This document shows positions 9,040 through 18,114 of a stretch of 38,614 nucleotides of DNA, piece after piece. How positions within the stretch are numbered: position 1 is the stretch's first letter; every line of letters begins with the position of its first letter. The stretch lies in NCBI GenBank assembly GCA_025359085.1, contig JANYHL010000008.1, forward strand, positions 1-38,614, in the 5' to 3' direction. Source of the DNA: Gammaproteobacteria bacterium. GTDB lineage: Bacteria; Pseudomonadota; Gammaproteobacteria; Burkholderiales; Burkholderiaceae_C. The translations under genes were made by a program, and so were the position numbers. Under the pieces are notes generated by a model. It saw nothing but the letters and a program-made list of their open reading frames with translations. It had not been told where the DNA came from and did no database searches.

Positions 9040-10380
9040 ATGGATATTCTGCTGCAAGTCGCAGTCATTCTGATCTGCTTGTTCTATGGCGCGCGCAAAG
9101 GGGGCGTCGCCCTTGGTCTGCTCGGCGGCATCGGCATTGTCATCATGACTTTTGTGTTCGGCCTCAAACCCGGCAAGCCGCCGGTCGACGTGATGCTGAC
9201 CATCATTGCCGTGGTGGCGGCGTCGGCCACGCTGCAAGCCTCCGGCGGTCTTGAAGTGCTGCTCAAGGGCGCTGAAAAAATGCTGCGTCGCAACCCCAAA
9301 TATATCTCGATCCTGGCGCCTTTCACCACCTGCTTCTTGACTATTCTGTGTGGTACCGGCCATGTCGTGTACACCATGCTGCCGATCATTTATGACATCG
9401 CCATCAAGAACGGCATCCGGCCCGAGCGCCCGATGGCGGCATCAAGCATCTCCAGCCAGATGGGCATTCTGGCCAGCCCGGTCTCGGTGGCGGTGGTGGC
9501 CCTGGTCGCCTTTCTGGCCAAAGTGCCGGTCAACGGGCATGTCATTGATTTCATCCAGGTGCTGTCCATCACGATTCCGTCCACGCTGGCCGGTGTGTTA
9601 TTGATCGGCATCTTCAGCTGGTTCCGCGGCAAGGACCTGATTGATGACGTCGAATTTCAGAAACGCATTGCCGACCCGGAGCAGCGCCTGATCATCTATG
9701 GTGAAAGCGCCACCTTGATGGGCAAAACCCTGACCCGCAGCCAATGGACGGCGATGTGGATCTTCCTGGGTTCGATTGCCGTCGTGGCCTTTCTCGGCGC
9801 CTTTGAATCCTTGCGCCCGCTGGTCGGCGGCAAGCCGCTGTCGATGGTGCTCACGATCCAGATGTTCATGCTGTTGGCCGGTGCCCTGATGATCATGTTC
9901 ACCAAGACAGACCCCTCCACCATTGGCAAGACCGAAGTGTTTCGCGCCGGCATGATTGCCGTGGTGGCGGTGTTTGGTATCGCCTGGATGGCCGACACCG
10001 TGTTTGAAGCCCACCTGCCCGAACTCAAGGATGCACTGACCGAGCTGGTCAAAACGCAACCCTGGACCTACGCGATTGCGCTATTGCTGGTGTCCAAGCT
10101 GGTCAATTCGCAAGCGGCTGCCATCAGCGCCATGGTTCCGGTCGGGCTCGCCATTGGTGTGCCACCGGGCTACATCGTCGCCTTTGCCGCCGCCTCCTAT
10201 GGCTACTACATCCTGCCGACCTACCCGAGTGATCTGGCCGCGATCCAGTTTGACCGCTCCGGCACCACCCGCATCGGCAAATATGTGATCAACCACAGCT
10301 TCATCTTGCCCGGCTTGATCGGTGTCTCCACCTCCTGCCTGGTGGGTTATTTATTGGCATCGGCATATGGGTTGATCTGA
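9040..10380 (+). CDS. Dcu-family C4-dicarboxylate transporter (DcuA/DcuB-like)
   Basis: Inner-membrane antiporter family that exchanges fumarate, malate or aspartate for succinate, mainly in anaerobic or microaerobic respiration. The 446-residue protein is hydrophobic throughout, with about 10-12 predicted membrane segments. The N-terminal [20 protein letters not shown] and the blocks [28 protein letters not shown] and [20 protein letters not shown] are characteristic of DcuA/DcuB. Which subtype it is, and the substrate, cannot be read from sequence alone. The ATG is preceded by AAAGAG (9027-9032) at good spacing. Regulation is probably through the palindromes at 8951-8996. A Dcu protein suggests a facultatively anaerobic lifestyle. 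Confidence 0.9.
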   Translation: MDILLQVAVILICLFYGARKGGVALGLLGGIGIVIMTFVFGLKPGKPPVDVMLTIIAVVAASATLQASGGLEVLLKGAEKMLRRNPKYISILAPFTTCFLTILCGTGHVVYTMLPIIYDIAIKNGIRPERPMAASSISSQMGILASPVSVAVVALVAFLAKVPVNGHVIDFIQVLSITIPSTLAGVLLIGIFSWFRGKDLIDDVEFQKRIADPEQRLIIYGESATLMGKTLTRSQWTAMWIFLGSIAVVAFLGAFESLRPLVGGKPLSMVLTIQMFMLLAGALMIMFTKTDPSTIGKTEVFRAGMIAVVAVFGIAWMADTVFEAHLPELKDALTELVKTQPWTYAIALLLVSKLVNSQAAAISAMVPVGLAIGVPPGYIVAFAAASYGYYILPTYPSDLAAIQFDRSGTTRIGKYVINHSFILPGLIGVSTSCLVGYLLASAYGLI

Positions 10381-10415
10381 GAAAATCAGTCAACGCAACG
10401 CAAGCGGCCCCTGCC

Positions 10416-11567
10416 ATGAACGCCCTTCACATTTCAACCCAATTTGACGCCGGCGCCATCGAGGTGCTGAGTCTGGCCGACCCGCACGATATTCAACTCA
10501 ATATCCGCCGCGACAACGCCAGTGAATTTGCGCAGTGGTTTCACTTCTCGTTGCAGGGCGGGGCTGGGGTGGCGTTGTGCCTGCGCTTTCTCAATGCCGG
10601 TCAGTGCGCTTACCCCAAGGGTTGGGACGGCTACCGCGTGGTGGCCAGTTATGACCGTCAGCACTGGTTTCGCATCGACACCCGGTTTGACGGCCAGGTC
10701 ATGTCCTGTGAGCTCACGCCCGAGGCGAACTGCGTTTATTTTGCTTACTTCGAGCCCTATTCCTATGAGCGTCATCTGGACTTGCTGGCCGCGCTGACGC
10801 GCTCGCAGCACGTCACGCAAGAGCGGCTGGGCAGCACGCTGGACGGCCGCGACATGACGCTGTTGCAGCTCACCGATGCGCAAAGCGCACGGCCGCTGGC
10901 GCAAAAAAAGAAAATCTGGTTGATCGCGCGCCAGCACCCGGGCGAAGCCATGGCCGAGTGGTTTGCCGAGGGTTTTTTGCAACGTTTGCTTGACCCGGCG
11001 GAGTCGGTAGCGCGCGTGCTGCTGGCCCAATGTGTGTTTTACGTGCTGCCCAACATGAACCCCGATGGCGCTGTGCGTGGCAACCTGCGCACCAACGCGG
11101 CGGGCGCCAACCTGAACCGCGAGTGGGCAGCGCCCAGCCTGGAGAGGTCGCCTGAGGTGTTTTTGGTGCGCCAGAAGATGCAGCAGGTCGGCGTCGATCT
11201 GTGTCTGGACGCGCATGGTGACGAGGGCTTGCCGTACAACTTTGTGGCCGGCTGTGAAGGTAACCCCGGCTACACACCCCGGCTCGAAACCCTGGAACAC
11301 AACTTCAAAGCGGCCTGGCTTGCCAGCTGTCCCGATTTCCAGACCGCGCAAGGCTATGGCCGTGACCAGCCGGGGCAGGGCAACCTGGCGCTCGCCACCC
11401 GCTGGGTCGGGCAAAACTTTGATTGCCTGGCCTTCACCATCGAGATGCCGTTCAAGGACAACGCCGACTGGCCGGACGCGCGGGTCGGCTGGAACGGTGA
11501 GCGTTCGAAGCGGCTGGGCGCCAGCGTGCTGCTTCCGGTGCTGGCTGTGGTCGACCAGTTGCGCTGA
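10416..11567 (+). CDS. M14-family zinc carboxypeptidase (cytosolic carboxypeptidase-like)
   Basis: Cytosolic metallo-carboxypeptidase of the M14 family. The N-terminal 120 residues form a beta-sandwich-like domain seen in the CCP/AGBL subgroup and its bacterial relatives. The catalytic domain follows, with the zinc ligands of HPGE (H174, E177) and H267 in LDAHGDE, substrate-binding residues in NPDGAVRGNLRTN and ANLNREW, and a likely catalytic glutamate E343 in FTIEMPFKD. The 383-residue length is complete for this subgroup. The natural substrate is unknown; eukaryotic relatives trim glutamate chains from tubulin, but bacterial ones are poorly characterised. It lies 35 bases after the Dcu-type gene and 61 bases before the flavin oxidoreductase. 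Confidence 0.88.
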   Translation: MNALHISTQFDAGAIEVLSLADPHDIQLNIRRDNASEFAQWFHFSLQGGAGVALCLRFLNAGQCAYPKGWDGYRVVASYDRQHWFRIDTRFDGQVMSCELTPEANCVYFAYFEPYSYERHLDLLAALTRSQHVTQERLGSTLDGRDMTLLQLTDAQSARPLAQKKKIWLIARQHPGEAMAEWFAEGFLQRLLDPAESVARVLLAQCVFYVLPNMNPDGAVRGNLRTNAAGANLNREWAAPSLERSPEVFLVRQKMQQVGVDLCLDAHGDEGLPYNFVAGCEGNPGYTPRLETLEHNFKAAWLASCPDFQTAQGYGRDQPGQGNLALATRWVGQNFDCLAFTIEMPFKDNADWPDARVGWNGERSKRLGASVLLPVLAVVDQLR

Positions 11568-11628
11568 TTTATACCGGGCAGCGCCCCTAGAATCAGGACT
11601 TGTGCGAACTTTACGCAAAGGCCGATTG

Positions 11629-12729
11629 ATGTCACTTGATTCCCTGTTCCAACCATTTCAAGTCAAAACCCTGAAATTGCCCAACCGGGTGGTGATGGCG
11701 CCGATGACGCGCTCGTTCTCGCCCGGGGGCGTGCCCACGGCCCAGGTTGCTGACTACTACCGGCGCCGCGCGCAGGCTGACGTCGGCCTGATTATTTCCG
11801 AGGGCACGGTGGCCAACCGCCCTTCCGCTGCCAACGACCCGAATGTGCCGCGCTTCTGGGGGGCGGACGCCTTGGCGGCCTGGAAGCAGGTGATTGACGG
11901 CGTGCACGCCGCCGGTGGCGTGATGGCACCGCAGCTTTGGCATGTGGGCGCGGCGCGCAACCGGCGCTCCGACTGGGTCGCACCGGGGCCGGTGGACAGC
12001 CCCTCGGGCCTGTCTTCCCCTGGCAAACAGTTTGGCGCGCCCATGAGCGACGCTGCCATTGCCGACACCATTACCGCTTTTGCCCGTGCCGCCGCCGATG
12101 CCCAAGCGCTCGGCTTTGATGCGATTGAATTGCACGGCGCTCACGGCTACCTGATTGACCAGTTTTTCTGGGACGGCAGCAATCAACGCACCGATCGCTA
12201 TGGTGGTGCAACGCTGGTGCAGCGGGGTCAATTTGCCGCCGAGATTTTGCGGGCGGTGCGTGCGGCGGTCGGTCCCGACTATCCGGTGATCATTCGGTTG
12301 TCCCAGTGGAAACAGCAGGATTTTTCAGTGCAAATGGCCCAAACCCCGCAGGAGATGGAAGCCTGGTTGCGCCCGCTGGCCGATGCCGGCGCCGATGTCT
12401 TTCATTGCTCGCAGCGGCGCTTCTGGGAGCCCGAATTTGAAGGCTCGGATCTGAACTTTGCCGGCTGGGCCAAGAAGCTGATTGGCAAGCCCACCATCAC
12501 GGTCGGCTCGGTCGGTTTGACCGGTGAATTCATCGCCGCCTTTGGCGGCGAGTCGTCCCAGCCGGCTTCGCTGGATGAATTGCTGCGCCGGCTTGATCGC
12601 GGTGACTTTGACCTGGTCGCGGTGGGCCGCGCGCTGATCAACGACCCCCAGTGGGTGCAGAAGATTCGCGACGGTCGCCAAAGCGAGCTGCTGGACTTCT
12701 CACCGGCTTCCCTGGGAACCCTGTTTTGA
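11629..12729 (+). CDS. NADH:flavin oxidoreductase, Old Yellow Enzyme family
   Basis: FMN-dependent (beta/alpha)8-barrel ene-reductase that reduces activated carbon-carbon double bonds with NAD(P)H. The 366-residue protein has the start SLFQPFQVKTLKLPNR, the flavin-binding MAPMTRS (24-30), the paired active-site histidines in ELHGAHGYL (H169, H172), the DQFFWDGSNQRTDRYGG barrel motif and the C-terminal phosphate-binding VGRALINDPQWV. I chose the ATG at 11629 because the family N-terminus begins there; the frame is open for 138 codons upstream, but those overlap the carboxypeptidase gene and have no homology. The substrate is not predictable. It converges on gshA with 24 bases between stops. 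Confidence 0.93.
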   Translation: MSLDSLFQPFQVKTLKLPNRVVMAPMTRSFSPGGVPTAQVADYYRRRAQADVGLIISEGTVANRPSAANDPNVPRFWGADALAAWKQVIDGVHAAGGVMAPQLWHVGAARNRRSDWVAPGPVDSPSGLSSPGKQFGAPMSDAAIADTITAFARAAADAQALGFDAIELHGAHGYLIDQFFWDGSNQRTDRYGGATLVQRGQFAAEILRAVRAAVGPDYPVIIRLSQWKQQDFSVQMAQTPQEMEAWLRPLADAGADVFHCSQRRFWEPEFEGSDLNFAGWAKKLIGKPTITVGSVGLTGEFIAAFGGESSQPASLDELLRRLDRGDFDLVAVGRALINDPQWVQKIRDGRQSELLDFSPASLGTLF

Positions 12730-12753
12730 TGCTGATTTATATAAAAACAACGA

Positions 12754-14310
12754 TCAGGCGTAGTACTGCGCCACAAAGTTTTCAAAGCTGCCTTGCTCGG
12801 CGCCGTCGATCTTTTGCTGCGCTTGCAGCGAGTCCTGCACGCTGGCGGCAAACCGGGCCAGCGTGGCCGCGTCCAGCGTCTGGGCTTGCAAGGCCTGGGT
12901 GTGCTGGCGGGCCATGGCCATGCCGAAGTTGAAAAACCCGCCTTGCGCCCGGGCGGCCTCCAGCACCTGGGCCGACGGAGTGCTGTCGGGCTGATCAATG
13001 CGCGTGCGCAAACCGTGCAGGGTGCTGCTGTAGCGCTGGCCACCGTAGGCGGCGTCCAGCATTTCGGCGAACGGCTGCATGTCGTCAAACAGCTCGTGCG
13101 CCAGCGCGCGAAACGGCTGTTCCCGGTTGTGCACCAGCAAGTGCAAATCGGGCTGACGGCCCTGGTTGACGATGCGGTGCTTGTTTTCGTCGTTTTCGCT
13201 TTGCTCGCGGCTGGTGATGGGCGGGCTGTCTCGAAACAAGCACATCAGCAGCAGCACATCGGCAAAGGTGCTTTGCTCCGGGGCGATGCCGATGTCGATA
13301 AAGGGGTTGAGGTCAAACAGGCGCATCTCGATGTACTCAACACCGTCGCGCTGCAGCGCTTTGGCCGGACGATCATGGCCAACGCGCTTGGGGCGGATGC
13401 TGGCGTAATACTCGCTTTCAGTTTGCAACAGATTGGCGCTCAGCTGTTTCCAGTGCTCGCCGTCGCGCACGCCCAGTTGCGCATAGAACGGGTCCGGCGT
13501 GCGAATGGCGGCTTCCAGTGCCTGCGTGTACTCGGTCAGTGAATTGACGCTGACGTGCAGGTTGGCTTGAGCCCGATTCTGGTAGCCCAGATCGCTCATG
13601 CGCAGGCTCGTGGCATACGGCCCGTAGCGGGTGCCCGGCACCAGTTCCGGCAAATCGGAAGGATGGCCTTGCAGAAACGACTCGCAGATGGCGGGCGAGG
13701 CGCCAAACAGGTAGGGAATCAGCCAGCCAAAACGCAAAAAATTGCGGATCAAACCAAAATAACGCTCACTCACAAACGCCTGGCCGCTGCGTCCGGTGCT
13801 GCAGCAGTCTTGCAGCGCCAGCCAGAACTCAACCGGCAAGGACCAGTTGTAATGCGCGCCGGCAATGGTCTGCATCTGGCGGCCGTAGCGCAGGCCCAGC
13901 CCCTCGCGGTAGACGTACTTGAAGCGGGCGGCATTCGAGCGGCCATAGTCGGCAATCGGGATCTCCGGGCCCGAACTCAACACACAGGGCATGGAGCCGG
14001 CCCACAGGTATTCGTCTTGCAACTGTTGCGCACTGTAGCGATGGATGTCACGCAAGAATTGCAGCGGAAAGGCCGGGTCGTGCGACGGGGGCGTGATGAA
14101 CTCCAGCAGCGCCTCGGAATAATCGGTGGTGATCCAGGGATGCGTCAGCTTGGAGCCCAGCGCCAGGGGGTGCGGCGTTTGCGCCAGCGTGCCGTTGCGG
14201 TCCACCCGCAGGCACTCGCGCTCGTAACCGCGCGTGATGCCGCGCAGCAGCTGCGCCGTGGCGTGCTCCGAAAATTGCTTGATCGCATCGCAACAAGTGA
14301 ACTTCAACAT
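12754..14310 (-). CDS. gshA: Glutamate-cysteine ligase, E. coli type
   Basis: Catalyses the first, ATP-dependent step of glutathione synthesis, joining glutamate and cysteine through a gamma-peptide bond, in the cytoplasm. From the ATG at 14310 (MLKFTCCDAIK) the protein has 518 residues, the same length as E. coli GshA. Conserved blocks include RGITRGYERECLRVD, HPWITTDYSEALLEFITP, AHYNWSLP, YLFGASPAICESFL and YIEMRLFDLNPF (the metal/ATP-binding region). The frame extends 22 codons further upstream but that part looks non-coding. The gene is divergent from amn. This is the gammaproteobacterial (type 1) fold; many betaproteobacteria use an unrelated-looking form, so the phylogeny may be worth a look. 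Confidence 0.93.
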   Translation of the reverse strand: MLKFTCCDAIKQFSEHATAQLLRGITRGYERECLRVDRNGTLAQTPHPLALGSKLTHPWITTDYSEALLEFITPPSHDPAFPLQFLRDIHRYSAQQLQDEYLWAGSMPCVLSSGPEIPIADYGRSNAARFKYVYREGLGLRYGRQMQTIAGAHYNWSLPVEFWLALQDCCSTGRSGQAFVSERYFGLIRNFLRFGWLIPYLFGASPAICESFLQGHPSDLPELVPGTRYGPYATSLRMSDLGYQNRAQANLHVSVNSLTEYTQALEAAIRTPDPFYAQLGVRDGEHWKQLSANLLQTESEYYASIRPKRVGHDRPAKALQRDGVEYIEMRLFDLNPFIDIGIAPEQSTFADVLLLMCLFRDSPPITSREQSENDENKHRIVNQGRQPDLHLLVHNREQPFRALAHELFDDMQPFAEMLDAAYGGQRYSSTLHGLRTRIDQPDSTPSAQVLEAARAQGGFFNFGMAMARQHTQALQAQTLDAATLARFAASVQDSLQAQQKIDGAEQGSFENFVAQYYA

Positions 14311-14399
14311 GAACTTTTGCTTTCTGAAACCGGGTGCGGTCGTCCCCCCGTGAAGAGGCCCGCAGTATCGCCGCATTTTGACGGCGCCACGGAGAGACC

Positions 14400-15917
14400 G
14401 TGAAGACCGTGGACAATAGCTGCATGCCCTATCTGCCTGCCTTCATTGCCCCCGCCCGCTTCACCGACCCGGCCGCCGCGCTGGCCCGGGTTCGTGAAAT
14501 TTATGACACCAACATCAGCCACTTGCGTCAGGCCATGCAGCGCTTTGTGGCGGGTGACACTTTGCCCGGCCATGTGCGCGCCTGCTACCCCTTTGTGCGG
14601 GTCCAGACCGACACCGTGTCGCGCCTGAGCTCGGTCGAGAGCGCTCGCCTGAGTTACGGTTTTGTCGCCGGTCCGGGCCGCTTTGAGACCACGCTCACAC
14701 GCCCGGACTTGTATGCCAGCTACTACCTGGAGCAATTCACCCTGCTGCTGCAAAACCACCAGGTCGAGTTGGAAGTCGGCACCAGCGCGCAGCCGATACC
14801 GGTGCATTTCTCGTTTGCCGAGCATGACCACATCGAAGGCACCTTGACCCCGCAGCGGCGCCAGTTGATGCGCGATGTGTTCGACTTGCCCGACCTCGCC
14901 GCCATGGACGACAGCATTGCCAACGGCACCTACGAGCCGCGTCCGGGGGAGCCGCAACCCTTGTCGCTGTTCACCGCGCCACGGGTCGACTACTCGCTGC
15001 AGCGCCTGCGCCACTACACCGGCACGGCGCCCGAGCATGTTCAAAACTTTGTGCTGTTCACCAATTACCAGTTCTACATCGACGAATTTGTACGCTTGGG
15101 GCAGGAGGAAATGGCCAATCCGGCGAGCGACTACATCGCCTTTGTCGAGCCCGGCAACGTGGTCACGCGCCATAGGGGAGTCGCAGCGCTGACGGGGGAC
15201 GCGCTGGGCAGGGTGCCGCCCCGGCTGCCGCAAATGCCGGGCTACCACCTGGTGCGCGCCGACCGCAGCGGCATCAGCATGGTCAACATCGGTGTCGGCC
15301 CGGCCAATGCCAAAACCATCACCGACCACATTGCCGTGTTGCGCCCGCATGCCTGGATCATGCTCGGCCATTGCGCCGGCTTGCGCAACACCCAGCAGCT
15401 TGGCGACTACGTGCTGGCGCACGGCTACGTGCGCGAAGACCATGTGCTGGACGAGGAGCTGCCCTTGTGGGTGCCGATTCCGGCGCTGGCCGAAATTCAG
15501 GTGGCACTCGAATCGGCCGTGTCGCAGGTGACGCAACTCAGGGGGCCGGAGCTGAAACGCATCATGCGCACCGGCACCGTGGCCAGCACCGACAACCGCA
15601 ACTGGGAGTTGCTGCCCGACAACGGCCCGCAGCGCCGTTTCAGCCAGAGTCGCGCGGTGGCGCTGGACATGGAAAGCGCCACCATCGCTGCCAACGGTTT
15701 TCGCTTTCGGGTGCCTTATGGCACGCTCTTGTGCGTGAGCGACAAGCCGCTGCACGGCGAGATCAAGCTGCCCGGCATGGCCGACCATTTTTACCGCGAA
15801 CGGGTCGACCAGCATTTGCGCATCGGCATGCTGGCGATTGAGTTGCTGCGCGAGCAGCGCATCGACCAACTGCACAGCCGCAAGCTGCGCAGCTTTGCCG
15901 AGGTGGCGTTTCAGTAG
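14400..15917 (+). CDS. amn: AMP nucleosidase
   Basis: Hydrolyses AMP to adenine and ribose 5-phosphate, controlling adenylate levels in the cytoplasm. The 505-residue length and two-part structure are typical: an N-terminal regulatory domain (residues about 10-180, with DTVSRLSSVESARLSYGFVAGPG) and a C-terminal nucleoside-phosphorylase-like catalytic domain with NIGVGPANAKTITDH, MLGHCAGLRNTQQLGDYV, ALDMESATIAANGFRFRVPY and CVSDKPLHGEIK. A GTG at 14400 preceded by GGAG (14391-14394) is the better-supported start; an ATG at 14424 is an alternative. It is followed after 6 bases by the methyltransferase gene, so the two are probably co-transcribed. It is divergent from gshA. Confidence 0.93.
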   Translation: MKTVDNSCMPYLPAFIAPARFTDPAAALARVREIYDTNISHLRQAMQRFVAGDTLPGHVRACYPFVRVQTDTVSRLSSVESARLSYGFVAGPGRFETTLTRPDLYASYYLEQFTLLLQNHQVELEVGTSAQPIPVHFSFAEHDHIEGTLTPQRRQLMRDVFDLPDLAAMDDSIANGTYEPRPGEPQPLSLFTAPRVDYSLQRLRHYTGTAPEHVQNFVLFTNYQFYIDEFVRLGQEEMANPASDYIAFVEPGNVVTRHRGVAALTGDALGRVPPRLPQMPGYHLVRADRSGISMVNIGVGPANAKTITDHIAVLRPHAWIMLGHCAGLRNTQQLGDYVLAHGYVREDHVLDEELPLWVPIPALAEIQVALESAVSQVTQLRGPELKRIMRTGTVASTDNRNWELLPDNGPQRRFSQSRAVALDMESATIAANGFRFRVPYGTLLCVSDKPLHGEIKLPGMADHFYRERVDQHLRIGMLAIELLREQRIDQLHSRKLRSFAEVAFQ

Positions 15918-15923
15918 AAGGCG

Positions 15924-16532
15924 GTGACTACGCTCTTGCACGACGAACGCCTGGAGGCGGTGGTGCGCGCGCTGCTGGCCAGCGGCGCCACCAGCGTGCT
16001 GGACCTGGGCTGCGGGCCGGGCGAGCTGCTGCTGCGGCTGCGGCTGCACGCGCAGTTTCTGCGCTTGCTGGGCATCGACATCGATGAGCGCGCACTGGCG
16101 GATGCGCGCCTTCATCTGGGCCTGGACTGGCTGCACCCCGACCCACGGCTGAGCGTGCGCTTGGGCTCGTTCGAGGAGGTGGATCGGGAACTAACGGGTT
16201 TTGATGCCGCCGTGCTGCTGGAAACCATTGAGCACATCGACCCCGGTCATTTGCCGCGGGTGGAACGCGCCGTCTTCGCCAGCATGCACCCGGGCCTGGT
16301 GCTGGTGACCACCCCCAACCAGGAATACAACGTGCTGCATGGCATGCAGGCCGGGCGCAAACGCCATCCGGGCCACCGCTTTGAGTGGACGCGTGCGCAG
16401 TTTCAGCATTGGGCTGGTGGCGTGGCCCTGCGCCACGGCTACAGCGTCAGCTTCACCGACCTCGGCCCGCCCGATCCGGCGCGGGGGAGTTCGACCCAGA
16501 TGGCGCGTTTCATGGTCCATGACGCGCCGTGA
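15924..16532 (+). CDS. Stand-alone Hen1-type RNA 3'-terminal 2'-O-methyltransferase domain
   Basis: SAM-dependent methyltransferase with VLDLGCGPGE (25-34) as the SAM-binding motif I and IDIDERALADAR as motif II. What sets it apart is the Hen1 metal site: E100-x-x-E103-H104 in ETIEH, then TTPNQEYN (129-136) and H151 in GHRFEWTRAQF, followed by the C-terminal SSTQMARF. In Hen1 these residues hold the Mg/Mn ion that positions the 3'-terminal ribose. Known bacterial Hen1 proteins are about 450 residues, with an N-terminal domain that works with Pnkp kinase-phosphatase in RNA repair. This 202-residue protein has only the catalytic domain, and no pnkp is in the window. It starts at a GTG 6 bases after amn. 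The family call rests on motifs; the RNA substrate is unknown. Confidence 0.75.
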   Translation: MTTLLHDERLEAVVRALLASGATSVLDLGCGPGELLLRLRLHAQFLRLLGIDIDERALADARLHLGLDWLHPDPRLSVRLGSFEEVDRELTGFDAAVLLETIEHIDPGHLPRVERAVFASMHPGLVLVTTPNQEYNVLHGMQAGRKRHPGHRFEWTRAQFQHWAGGVALRHGYSVSFTDLGPPDPARGSSTQMARFMVHDAP

Positions 16533-16566
16533 CGCGGAAGCTACAAACGCCAGGGTGATTGACAGA

Positions 16567-16630
16567 AATTTATGAAAAATCAGGCTCTAGCCCCCGTCGA
16601 ATAAGCCTTAGCAGCTATATATTAAATAGC
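16567..16630 (-). repeat. Dispersed repeat, copy C, left flank of the island
   Basis: Inverted copy containing AAAATCAGGCTCTAGCCCCC and GCTATATATTAAATAGC. It shares an exact 15-base block (AAAATCAGGCTCTAG) with copy D at the other end of the island, and both stand at the same distance from a purT stop codon. Confidence 0.8.
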
Positions 16631-16637
16631 AAATGAG

Positions 16638-16712
16638 TCACGCTGTGTGCGACTTTGCCTTCGATGCCGCCAGCTTGGCATTCAGGTGAGCCTGTTCAAC
16701 AGTCGGCAATTC
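16638..16712 (-). pseudogene. purT: Relic of the purT 3' end
   Basis: Read on the minus strand, 16700-16638 gives [20 protein letters not shown] followed by TGA, against [20 protein letters not shown] and TGA at the end of the intact purT (22066). By hand, about 47 of 63 bases match, with one extra base just upstream of this block. The match fades beyond about 16712. Only the last 20-25 codons are present, so this is a non-functional duplicate or the stump of an older purT copy. Confidence 0.8.
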
Positions 16713-17068
16713 GATTTACCAATATTCACGGTTCGTTGGATACGAAATGCGGTTGCGGATCCACGGGTCTGTGGCGAAAACGCGATGGCGCATGCTTGGA
16801 ACTGAAAGACCGCTTGGGAGCGCGGTCTGTACCCGTAATGCAGCGTGAGCCGACGGTCGCGGCGAAGCCTAAGGGTGAGCTGATTTCTCTTAACCGGTCA
16901 AACTGGACAATCACAGACCAGTCTCGTGCGGCTGGATCCCCCTCCATCTTTTCTTTTCGCCACAACCAGACGCATTGTGTGACAATTTGGCACACTGCTC
17001 ACATGAATCCGTGGCGCGTCAGCCTTATTTCTGTAGGCTGTTTTTTTGATGAAACAGGAAGCCAAAAT

Positions 17069-18106
17069 ATGAAAATAGCTTCCAACGATGGAGACACGGG
17101 GGCGTTAAAGAAGCGCGCTGTGCTGTTGGTGCTGGCGGCACTGTTGATTGGGGTCGTGGCTTTCCTGGCGTTACGGTCGCCCGTTACCTCAACGGGGGCA
17201 GTGACAAAAGTGACTATCGCGGTGCCAGCGCAGATCAACAGCGCGCTGGTGTTTGTGGCTGCCAGGCAAGGCCTGTTTCTGAAGGCTGGCGTGGATGTCG
17301 TTAGCCAACCGTTCGAGTTGGGCAAAGACGCGCTGAAGTCCGTTCTCGACGGCAAGGCGGACTTGGCGGTGGTGGCCGATACCCCGGTCATGTTCGCGCT
17401 TCTCGAAGGCGCTGATATCGACATGCTCGCCGGCATTTCGCAGGGGCGACGCGCCCTGGCCATCGTCGCCCGCAGTGATCGTGGTATCAGCCAAATTCAA
17501 GACCTCCGTGGCAAGTCCGTCGGTGTGACCATGGGTACCAATTTGACCTATTTCCTTGATGCCATGCTGCAGGTCCATGGCGTTCCAGCCGATAAGGTGA
17601 ATTTGGCCGACCTGAGGACGGACGCAGTAATCAGCGCCTTCAAGGAGGGTCGGATAGACGCGGCGGTCGTGTTTCAACCTTTTCTGGTCAAGCTGGAAAC
17701 GGAAATGGGCGACCGCATCAAGGTGTTCTACGGTGAGGATGTGTATGCGTTTCGCTTTATGCTGGTGGGCAAGCCGTCCTACATCGATAGCCATCCCCAG
17801 GAAGTCCGCCGAGTCTTGAACGCGTTGATTGCTGCCAATCAGGCCATGCTCGCCAATCCGGTCGAGGCGCGCCGTGCGGTAGGGGAGGCGACCAAAATTG
17901 ATGATGCCACCATGGCGAAAATTTTCGAGCCGGAAGACTATGTTGTCTCGCTCGACCAGGCCATGCTACTGGCGCTGGATGATCAAACGCGCTGGGCGAT
18001 GCAAAAGGGGCTGGTGGCGCCTGGGCCAACGCCCAATTATCTGAATTCCATGAAGTATCAAAATCTCGAAGCTGTGCTGCCGGCTGCGGTGACGATCGTG
18101 CATTAG
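17069..18106 (+). CDS. Membrane-anchored NMT1/THI5-like substrate-binding protein
   Basis: Periplasmic ligand-binding protein of the NMT1/SsuA type, which in ABC importers captures small molecules such as sulfonates, nitrate or thiamine precursors. The 345-residue protein has one N-terminal hydrophobic segment (about residues 16-35) with no lipobox and no clear cleavage site, so it is probably anchored to the inner membrane facing the periplasm. The binding domain shows the family pattern: VTIAVPAQINSALVFVAARQGLF, GKADLAVVADTPVMFALL, LRGKSVGVTMGTNLTYFLD and GRIDAAVVFQPF. The ATG at 17069 follows AGGAAG (17056-17061). No permease or ATPase gene is nearby. Instead its stop overlaps the ribosome-binding site of a histidine kinase gene, so it probably serves as a sensory partner. 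The ligand is unknown. Confidence 0.82.
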   Translation: MKIASNDGDTGALKKRAVLLVLAALLIGVVAFLALRSPVTSTGAVTKVTIAVPAQINSALVFVAARQGLFLKAGVDVVSQPFELGKDALKSVLDGKADLAVVADTPVMFALLEGADIDMLAGISQGRRALAIVARSDRGISQIQDLRGKSVGVTMGTNLTYFLDAMLQVHGVPADKVNLADLRTDAVISAFKEGRIDAAVVFQPFLVKLETEMGDRIKVFYGEDVYAFRFMLVGKPSYIDSHPQEVRRVLNALIAANQAMLANPVEARRAVGEATKIDDATMAKIFEPEDYVVSLDQAMLLALDDQTRWAMQKGLVAPGPTPNYLNSMKYQNLEAVLPAAVTIVH

Positions 18107-18114
18107 GAGCCGTC

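Larger units (their letters stand above)
16533..17068. other. Left edge of the accessory island, no intact gene
   Basis: This 536-base stretch holds an inverted copy of the dispersed repeat (16567-16630), the purT 3' relic (16638-16700), then about 270 bases of unassigned sequence that includes AGCCGACGGTCGCGGCGAAGCC (16848 onward), modules of which recur past the kinase gene. A weak dyad GTGTG-N9-CACAC (16977-16995) lies about 75 bases before the binding-protein start. A long open frame runs through the stretch in phase with the downstream gene, but it resembles no protein. Confidence 0.6.

Noticed and set aside
11215-11628. 138-codon in-frame extension upstream of the Old Yellow Enzyme homologue
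   Set aside because: It overlaps the end of the carboxypeptidase gene in another frame, has the Arg/Pro/Ser-rich look of an out-of-frame GC-rich translation, and the family N-terminus begins at 11629.
14304-16136. 610-codon minus-strand open frame opposite amn
   Set aside because: It is antisense to a complete, recognisable amn gene and shows only low-complexity His/Gln/Val content.
16655-17068. Long N-terminal extension of the binding protein
   Set aside because: The frame is open by chance through the purT relic and intergenic sequence; a good ribosome-binding site and the membrane anchor mark the start at 17069.
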